From positions 1-12,046 of the forward strand of contig CAMOFU010000053.1 of assembly GCA_946613705.1 (NCBI GenBank): a stretch of DNA of 12,046 nucleotides, in the 5' to 3' direction. Shown here one piece after another: positions 6,822 to 12,046 of this stretch. The notes below the pieces were generated by a model, which saw only the letters and a list, made by a program, of their open reading frames with translations, was not told where the DNA came from and made no database searches. How positions within the stretch are numbered: the stretch's first letter is position 1; the number at the start of each line of letters is the position of its first letter. A program made the position numbers and the translations under genes. The DNA comes from an uncultured Clostridia bacterium. Its GTDB lineage: Bacteria; Bacillota; Clostridia; Oscillospirales; Ruminococcaceae.

Positions 6822-6981
6822 TCCTCCTGTTTGTTTTCAGATATTCATACGCTTTATCGCAGTACCATACTACTGCAAAGCCAGAGGACTATCCGCTTTA
6901 ATGTCGTCCCGATGACCACGGGGATCAGCATTAACTCTCGTCGGATAAGAACGGAGCCTTCACCGACGGTAATTCAAATGC
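6822..6981 (-). ncRNA. Structured rplS 5' leader, candidate L19 leader RNA
   Basis: The leader from the predicted transcription start (about 6981) to the rplS ribosome site contains several pairings. A hairpin at 6851-6881 has GCTTT/AAAGC and GCAGTA/TACTGC stems around a 6-nt loop. A TCCC/GGGA hairpin lies at 6907-6924. One long-range stem pairs 6890-6895 with 6942-6947 (TATCCG/CGGATA), and a competing stem pairs 6963-6968 with 6939-6944 (CGTCGG/CCGACG). The two long stems share bases 6942-6944 and cannot form together. A TCCTCT at 6883-6888 can pair with the GGAGGA ribosome site at 6822-6827. Autoregulatory L19 leaders are known in Firmicutes (Rfam L19_leader). I infer membership from position and structure; I have not matched the consensus. 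Confidence 0.55.
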
Positions 6982-6987
6982 TTAAAT

Positions 6988-7016
6988 ATTATACCATATC
7001 AGCCCAAATATTTCAA
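6988..7016 (-). promoter_or_regulatory. Sigma-A-type promoter of rplS
   Basis: TTGAAA (7011-7016) and TATAAT (6988-6993) are separated by 17 nt on the minus strand. The -35 box starts 7 nt after the stop codon of the DUF2344 gene, with no terminator between. The predicted start near 6981 gives a leader of about 165 nt. Confidence 0.87.
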
Positions 7017-7023
7017 GCAGATA

Positions 7024-7719
7024 CTATATAAAATTTTCGCCTGATTTAGTAAGGATTTTTGTGCGTGTTGTATAAATAGTATCTATTTCCACACCAATGA
7101 ACTTTTCAAACGCATCAAAAACGACATTGGTATTCAGGTTGAACTCATTTCCCGCAGGAAGTCTCAGCCCGAGCAATGCAGCCTCATCATCATGCCCGAG
7201 AGAAACGAGGGTGATGTGCGGCTTTATATCAACAAGGTTTATGCCCTTCTTTTTGGTACGCTTCTCTACCTCTATCCTGTCCTGTGCAAGAAAATCCGCA
7301 AATGCCTTGGCGGTGCCCTCTGCACCGAGTGCGGCAGAGAGCCTGACGGAATACTCTGCGGCAGCGATCTCTGTATGCTTCATCACGGGCTTCCCGACCG
7401 AGACAATACGCAGTCCCTCGGGCATATGTGCATTAACGCGGTCCTTCAGATCGTCAAATGTCAGCTCCTCTATCAGAGCGATATCAAGCGGCTCGACGCT
7501 TGAATCTATCCCGAGCGAGAGTGCAAGCGGGAACATCAGATACGCATGAGGGTTGAACCCCTGCGTATACCACAGCGGTATCCCTGCACGTTTGAACACA
7601 CGCTGAAAGGCTCTCATCAGATCAAGATGCGAGATATAACGCGCACGCCCCTTCTTTTCAAACACGAGCCGATACTCATATCTTGTAAGGCGCAGCGCCT
7701 GATTTTTCGGCAGGAGCAT
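7024..7719 (-). CDS. DUF2344 / TIGR03936-type radical SAM-linked protein
   Basis: A 231-residue protein of the family found beside, or fused to, TIGR03960-like radical SAM proteins. The N-terminal block is diagnostic: RYEYRLVFEKKGRARYISHL, then DLMRAFQRVFKRAGIPLWYTQGF and NPHAYLMFPLALSLGIDS, spanning about residues 13-75. It has no membrane segment or cysteine cluster, so it is unlikely to hold its own Fe-S cluster. Its biochemical role is not established to my knowledge; it may bind the substrate of its partner, but that is inference. The start at 7719 lies 1 nt after the radical SAM stop (TGA-T-ATG) with no good ribosome site, so coupled translation is likely. A GTG at 7782 would give an N-terminal extension unlike the family. 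The stop is followed directly by the rplS promoter. Confidence 0.9.
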   Translation of the reverse strand: MLLPKNQALRLTRYEYRLVFEKKGRARYISHLDLMRAFQRVFKRAGIPLWYTQGFNPHAYLMFPLALSLGIDSSVEPLDIALIEELTFDDLKDRVNAHMPEGLRIVSVGKPVMKHTEIAAAEYSVRLSAALGAEGTAKAFADFLAQDRIEVEKRTKKKGINLVDIKPHITLVSLGHDDEAALLGLRLPAGNEFNLNTNVVFDAFEKFIGVEIDTIYTTRTKILTKSGENFI

Positions 7720-7720
7720 A

Positions 7721-9568
7721 TCAGCCACAGTAAACACCCCCGCATTCCTTTTTGACTCCGCAGCCCGAGCAGCCCTCTGCACAGTTGCGGGTGGTAACTG
7801 CCTCGTGAGCCTTTTTATTCTCGCGGATAAGAAAGCTGCGCGAGATCATATAATCAAGGTGCGACCACGGCATTATCTCGTCATAGCTGCGCCTGCGGTT
7901 GGCATAGAACCGAGTATCCGTGCCGCATTCCGCAAATGCCTCCTGCCACAGATCAAATCGGAAATGCTCGTCCCAGCTGTCAAGGGTACAGCCCTTGCGC
8001 CAAGCGCAGTATATCGCATCTGCGAGCCGTCTGTCGCCGCGTGCGAGTATCCCCTCCAGCACCGAGACATTCATCTGATGATAGCTGATCCTTATCTTCT
8101 TAGATCTGATATTATCGAGCAGGAAGCCCTGTTTGCGCTTGATCTCCTCGGGAAGTGCCTGCGGCTCGAACTCAAACGGCGTAAAAGGCTTTGGCACGAA
8201 GGTCGATGCCGACACAGACACCTGAACGCTCTTTCCGCGCTGCTCCTTCGGGATCTCATAGTAAAGATCGACCACTTTCTGAGCAAGGTCGGCGATCCCC
8301 TTGATATCCTCGTCAGTCTCATCGGGCAGACCGAGCATAAAATAGAGCTTCACCGTCTGGTAGCCCTCCGAAAAGGCAAGGCGGCAGGTACGGATTATCT
8401 CGTCCTCGGTTATGTTCTTGTTGATAACATCGCGCAGGCGCTGTGTGCCTGCTTCGGGAGCGAATGTAAGCCCGCTCTTGCGCACCGCTGCGATACGGTC
8501 TACGATCTCCTTGCTCATCGTGTCGATACGCAGTGACGGGAGCGAGAGGTTGATATTCTCTCCGTCGGTATAATCCGAAAGCTTGGTAAGCAGCTCGGTT
8601 ATCCCCGTATGGTCGCTGGTGGAGAGGGACGAAAGTGAGACCTCCTCGTAGCCTGTCTGCTCGCAGAGCGATTTTGTTTCGCGCTCTATTGTATCTATCT
8701 TCTTCTCGCGGAACGGTCTGTAGATGAATCCCGCCTGACAGAAGCGGCAGCCTCTTATACAGCCGCGCAGCACCTCTACCACTACCCTGTCGTGGACTAT
8801 TCCCGTGAACGGAACGACAAAGCTGTCGGGGTAATATGCGTGGTCAAAGTCGGGGATAACGCGCTTTGTTATCTTAGGCTTTGCCTCGGGAACATTCGGA
8901 GTTATCGAGGCTACAGTGCCGTCCTCGTTATAATCCACATCATAGAACCGAGGAACATAGATGCCCTCGATCTTAGCTGCTTCGCGCAGGAACTCTTCCT
9001 TAGTCGGATGCTCGGGCTTCATTTTTTCATACAGCCGCATCAGCTCAAGGTTGACCTCCTCGCCCTCGCCGAGAATGAACAGGTCAAAGAATGCAGCGAT
9101 CGGCTCGGGATTACAGACACACGGTCCGCCGCCGACTACGATCGGAGTGAGCTCCTTTCTGTCCCTTGCATAAACGGGAAGCCCTGCAAGGTCGAGCATT
9201 TCAAGAACGTTGGTATAAGAGAGCTCGTATTGCAGTGTGAATCCGATAAAGTCAAAATCCCTGATCGGGTCAAGGCTTTCGAGTGCATAAAGCGGGATAC
9301 CGTTCCTGCGCATAAGCGCTTCAAAGTCTTTCTCGGGCATGAATACCCGCTCGCACCAGTAATTCGGCACTGCATTTTTCAGTCCGTAAAGTATCTTCAT
9401 GCCGAGATGGGACATACCAACGTCGTAGACATCGGGGAAGCAGAAGGCGAATCTGACATCGACCTTGCTTTTATCCTTTACCACACTGCCGAGCTCACCG
9501 CCGATATATCGGGCGGGCTTCTGAGTTTTAAGCAGCAGCTGTTCTATTTTATCCTTGATCTCTTTCAA
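7721..9568 (-). CDS. B12-binding-like radical SAM protein, TIGR03960-like
   Basis: A 615-residue uncharacterised radical SAM enzyme. An N-terminal cobalamin-binding-like region (about 35-200) includes FCFPDVYDVGMSHLGMKIL, VVGGGPC and FILGEGEE. The radical SAM core follows, with the 4Fe-4S motif C270-x3-C274-x2-C277 in RGCIRGCRFCQAG, then SLSSLSTSDHTG and FAPEAGTQRLRDVINK. The C-terminus has five cysteines at 596, 600, 603, 609 and 614, the first three again spaced C-x3-C-x2-C. The start is TTG (9566-9568) with GGAGGA at 9574-9579; that site is also the last two glycine codons of the protease gene, and the gap is 2 nt. The product is probably cytosolic. The reaction is unknown; tight linkage to DUF2344 suggests they work together. 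Confidence 0.92.
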   Translation of the reverse strand: MKEIKDKIEQLLLKTQKPARYIGGELGSVVKDKSKVDVRFAFCFPDVYDVGMSHLGMKILYGLKNAVPNYWCERVFMPEKDFEALMRRNGIPLYALESLDPIRDFDFIGFTLQYELSYTNVLEMLDLAGLPVYARDRKELTPIVVGGGPCVCNPEPIAAFFDLFILGEGEEVNLELMRLYEKMKPEHPTKEEFLREAAKIEGIYVPRFYDVDYNEDGTVASITPNVPEAKPKITKRVIPDFDHAYYPDSFVVPFTGIVHDRVVVEVLRGCIRGCRFCQAGFIYRPFREKKIDTIERETKSLCEQTGYEEVSLSSLSTSDHTGITELLTKLSDYTDGENINLSLPSLRIDTMSKEIVDRIAAVRKSGLTFAPEAGTQRLRDVINKNITEDEIIRTCRLAFSEGYQTVKLYFMLGLPDETDEDIKGIADLAQKVVDLYYEIPKEQRGKSVQVSVSASTFVPKPFTPFEFEPQALPEEIKRKQGFLLDNIRSKKIRISYHQMNVSVLEGILARGDRRLADAIYCAWRKGCTLDSWDEHFRFDLWQEAFAECGTDTRFYANRRRSYDEIMPWSHLDYMISRSFLIRENKKAHEAVTTRNCAEGCSGCGVKKECGGVYCG

Positions 9569-9570
9569 AG

Positions 9571-10140
9571 CTATCCTCCGTTATTTATTATCCTGTCCGA
9601 AACTATAAGCAATAAAGCTGCGGCAAGCGATATCGGCAGCTGTCCGCAGCTAAGAGAGTATGCAGCCAGCAGAACAAGCGGCAGAAGTGACACGAGCTGC
9701 AATATAAGCGGCGGCTCATGACCGAGCAGCTCTTCGATCAGTCTTCCGCCGTCAAAATAACGAAACGGCAGCAGATTGAACGAGCCGAGTGCAAGATTCA
9801 CGGCTGCGAGCTCCTCCCGAGCCCCGACAGCCATACATACGGCGGCTGCCAGATAATTAACGGCCGCCCCTGCAAGCAGTATCACGGCTGCCCTGCCCTT
9901 TGAGCATCGCAAAGACTGAAAAGGCAGCATCATCCCGCCCGCATACAGTGTGAGCGACTCGGGCGGAGAACCGAAAAGGCACATTGCCGCGATATGCCCC
10001 ATCTCATGCAGGAGGGAGCACAGCAGCACCGTACAGAGCAGTCTTCCCGCATCACTGTCGAACGCGGCCGCGAGACCTGTAACGGCAAAAAACGAAAACG
10101 TCGCACGGAGCCTGAAGCCCCTCAGCGATAATTCGATCAC
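9571..10140 (-). CDS. M50 family site-2-type intramembrane zinc metalloprotease
   Basis: A 189-residue, very hydrophobic protein with several membrane helices. The zinc motif HEMGH (H45, E46, H49) sits in the first helical bundle. The third ligand is D130 in FNLLPFRYFDGGR, matching the NxxPxxxxDGG signature of site-2 proteases. The compact size with no PDZ domain is like SpoIVFB-type members, so a role in regulated proteolysis, possibly sporulation sigma-factor processing, is possible but not shown. The start is GTG at 10138-10140 with only a weak GGTGAT site. In Clostridia such proteases often sit just before TIGR03960-type radical SAM genes, as here. The gap to the upstream transporter is 40 nt. 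Confidence 0.9.
   Translation of the reverse strand: MIELSLRGFRLRATFSFFAVTGLAAAFDSDAGRLLCTVLLCSLLHEMGHIAAMCLFGSPPESLTLYAGGMMLPFQSLRCSKGRAAVILLAGAAVNYLAAAVCMAVGAREELAAVNLALGSFNLLPFRYFDGGRLIEELLGHEPPLILQLVSLLPLVLLAAYSLSCGQLPISLAAALLLIVSDRIINNGG
9574..9579 (-). promoter_or_regulatory. Ribosome binding site supporting the TTG start of the radical SAM gene
   Basis: GGAGGA with a 5-nt spacer to the TTG at 9568. The same six bases encode the final two glycines of the protease. No ATG occurs until about codon 52, deep in the conserved domain, so TTG is the best start. Confidence 0.8.
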
Positions 10141-10180
10141 AAAGCATCACCGATACTATGTATACGCGGTGACAGTGCCG

Positions 10181-11983
10181 TCAATTCACGTTTTTTTCAA
10201 GTGAATAAGTTCTCGAGTATTCCTCGATCATCTGTGTATACTCGGCGGGGCCGTGCTTGTGGAGCCTGTCAAGGTACTCATGCTTTTTCAGGTTATCGTA
10301 ATTATCTGTCTCAGCGATCAGATAGACTGCGATATTCGAGCAGTGATCCGAGATACGTTCAACATTAGTGAGGATATCAAGGAAGTGAACACCTGTCTCG
10401 ATATTGCACTCTCCGCTCTTGGAGCGCTCGATGTGAACGGATTTGAGCTCCTCCACCAGTCTGTCAACGACCTCCTCGAGCGGCTCGACAGAGGTGAGCA
10501 CCTTCATATCGAGGGTCTTGGTCGATTCGATCGCAAGCCTGATTATCTCGGCTATCGCATCGCACAGGACCTCAAGCTCGTGCATGGCGCTGTCGCTGAA
10601 ATGCTCCTCGTTCTCATAGAGCGTTTCTGCCGTCTCCATGATATTGATAGTATAATCGCCGATACGCTCGAACTCCGAGATAAGATGCAGCAGGGTCGTT
10701 GTCATGCGGTTCTCATGCTCGTTAAGGCTCTGATCGTTGAGCTTTATCAAATACTGCCCTATTCTGTCCTCGAGACGGTCGATAGACGCTTCCCGTTCGT
10801 TGATCTTCTCGACCTCCTTGAGATCGAAGTCATTGAACAGCTTTCTTACAGCGGCGAAGTTTTTCTGACCGTAAATACCCATCTGCACTACAGCCTCGGT
10901 AGCCTGCGCAAGTGCAACATTCGGTGTCATCAGGAAACGCTCGTCGAGAAGATCCTCCTTGGAGAGCTTGTCCTCCTCCTCGTCTCCGGGCTTATCACGC
11001 ACGGTGAAACAGACCAGCTTTTCAAGCACCCCCGCAAAGGGTATGAACACCATCGTCACGACAACATTGAATATCGTATGGAAGTTGGCGATATCGCCCG
11101 TAGTAAACTCCTTGCTCCAGAACGGCCAGCCGATAGTATACTGAATTATATATATCGCTATCAGGAAGATTATCGTGCCGAGTAAATTGAAATAGAAGTG
11201 GAGCATTGCGGCTCTCTTGGCGTTTTTGGAAGAGTTGATGCTTGACACCAGAGGGGTGGAGCAGGTACCTATATTGGTGCCCATGATTATCGGGAATGCG
11301 GAAGCGAAGGTTATAGCACCCGTGCCTGCGCCCGAGATAGCCTGAAGGATACCCACGGTTGCAGCAGAGCTTTGTGTAAGGACAGTAACTATGGCTCCCG
11401 TGATAACGCCTAAGATCGGGTTTTCAAGAGCATTGAATATTTTCTTGAAGCCGTCCCAGTCTGCAAGGGGAGCAACGGCGGTCTGCATATTTATCATACC
11501 CGTAAAAAGTATAGCGATGCCGAGAAGTATCTCACCCTTATACCTCTGCTTGTTCTTCTTGGCAGTCATGATGATAAGTATACCCACGAGCGCCAGCACC
11601 GCCGAGAAATTAACGGGTGTAAGCAGCGAGATAAAGAAATTGCTGTTTGAGGCGGTATCTATCTTGGCAAGCCTTAATATCTGTGCCGTGATGGTCGTAC
11701 CGATATTCGCACCCATTATGATACCTACCGCGCCGCGAAGCTTCAGCAGTCCCGCATTGCACAGACCCACCACGATGACAGTGGTAGCCGTAGAGGACTG
11801 TACTGCGGCAGTTACGAGAGCGCCGAACAGCACACTGACAAATATATTTCCCGACATCTTGGCGAGCACCTTTTCCATAAGCCCGCCCGAAGCCTTTTCA
11901 AGACCGTTGCTGAGAGTATTCATACCGAACAGAAAAAACGCAAGCCCTCCCGCGACCTGAATAACTCCCCAGAAAACGTCCAT
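10181..11983 (-). CDS. Na/Pi-cotransporter II family protein with C-terminal PhoU-like domain
   Basis: A 600-residue inner-membrane protein of the NptA/YjbB type. The N-terminal 325 residues hold two inverted copies of the Na/Pi-cotransporter repeat. The first has AAVQSSTATT (QSS at 62-64) and GANIGTT (91-97); the second has LTQSSAAT (QSS at 204-206) and GTNIGT (235-240). After an acidic linker (about 330-345) comes a cytosolic helical PhoU-like region with two ExxxD-type signatures, EFERIGDYTINI near 437-448 and NVERISDHCSNI near 540-551. The family moves phosphate, usually by Na+ symport, and the PhoU part is thought to regulate it; the direction here is unknown. The ATG at 11983 has AGGGAAG nearby. 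I see no convincing promoter in the 63 bases upstream. Confidence 0.95.
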   Translation of the reverse strand: MDVFWGVIQVAGGLAFFLFGMNTLSNGLEKASGGLMEKVLAKMSGNIFVSVLFGALVTAAVQSSTATTVIVVGLCNAGLLKLRGAVGIIMGANIGTTITAQILRLAKIDTASNSNFFISLLTPVNFSAVLALVGILIIMTAKKNKQRYKGEILLGIAILFTGMINMQTAVAPLADWDGFKKIFNALENPILGVITGAIVTVLTQSSAATVGILQAISGAGTGAITFASAFPIIMGTNIGTCSTPLVSSINSSKNAKRAAMLHFYFNLLGTIIFLIAIYIIQYTIGWPFWSKEFTTGDIANFHTIFNVVVTMVFIPFAGVLEKLVCFTVRDKPGDEEEDKLSKEDLLDERFLMTPNVALAQATEAVVQMGIYGQKNFAAVRKLFNDFDLKEVEKINEREASIDRLEDRIGQYLIKLNDQSLNEHENRMTTTLLHLISEFERIGDYTINIMETAETLYENEEHFSDSAMHELEVLCDAIAEIIRLAIESTKTLDMKVLTSVEPLEEVVDRLVEELKSVHIERSKSGECNIETGVHFLDILTNVERISDHCSNIAVYLIAETDNYDNLKKHEYLDRLHKHGPAEYTQMIEEYSRTYSLEKNVN

Positions 11984-12046
11984 TATCTTTCACTTCCCTT
12001 ATTCTCGCTTATAAATCAAACTTAGCACGCTTACTTTAGTTCTGCT

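Noticed and set aside
11984..12046. Possible promoter for the transporter (TTATAA-like box)
   Set aside because: No -35 element of reasonable quality at 16-18 nt; the real promoter may lie beyond the window.
1..12046. CRISPR array, tRNA/rRNA, insertion sequence, prophage or defence system
   Set aside because: I saw no regularly spaced direct repeats, cloverleaf sequences, transposase or phage motifs; every long open frame is either a housekeeping-type gene or its shadow.

Overview
This window reads as an ordinary chromosomal segment of a low-to-mid-GC Gram-positive bacterium. It is most likely a member of the Clostridia and plausibly close to Ruminococcus/Oscillospiraceae. The basis is Firmicutes-type gene content and order (rplS, lepB, rbgA/ylqF, rnhB, yraN; a site-2 protease next to a TIGR03960-like radical SAM protein and a DUF2344 protein), strong purine-rich Shine-Dalgarno sites, and TTGAAA-N17-TATAAT promoters. 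The genus is inference from gene content, not a measured placement. I see no mobile element, phage gene, CRISPR array, tRNA or rRNA. No gene-free stretch exceeds 300 bases.

All genes but one lie on the minus strand, so transcription runs mostly from high to low coordinates. Region A (about 7024-11983) holds a Na/Pi-cotransporter-PhoU protein, a small M50 site-2-type protease, a B12-binding-like radical SAM protein and its DUF2344 partner. The last three are spaced by 1-2 nt and look translationally coupled. Region B (6421-7016) is a self-contained rplS (L19) unit with its own promoter, a structured 5' leader of about 165 nt and a strong terminator. Region C (1648-6367) is a clear operon running from a strong promoter to a terminator: two tandem type I signal peptidases, the ribosome-assembly GTPase RbgA, ribonuclease HII, a YraN nuclease-fold protein and threonine synthase. 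Region D (1381-1689) contains the only plus-strand gene, a 55-residue, eight-cysteine DUF1540 protein, divergent from a metallophosphoesterase and convergent with threonine synthase. Region E is the metallophosphoesterase followed by a promoter and the 5' part of trigger factor, which runs off the window's left edge.

Functionally the window is dominated by protein synthesis, folding and export: L19, RbgA, trigger factor, two signal peptidases and an intramembrane protease. Phosphate transport, threonine synthesis and RNA/DNA-hybrid removal sit alongside. No unmistakable new multi-gene defence or biosynthetic system is visible. The points most worth a second look are the rplS leader with mutually exclusive pairings and a possible Shine-Dalgarno blocker, the uncharacterised radical SAM/DUF2344/protease cassette, the diverged tandem signal peptidases, and the tiny Cys-rich DUF1540 gene.
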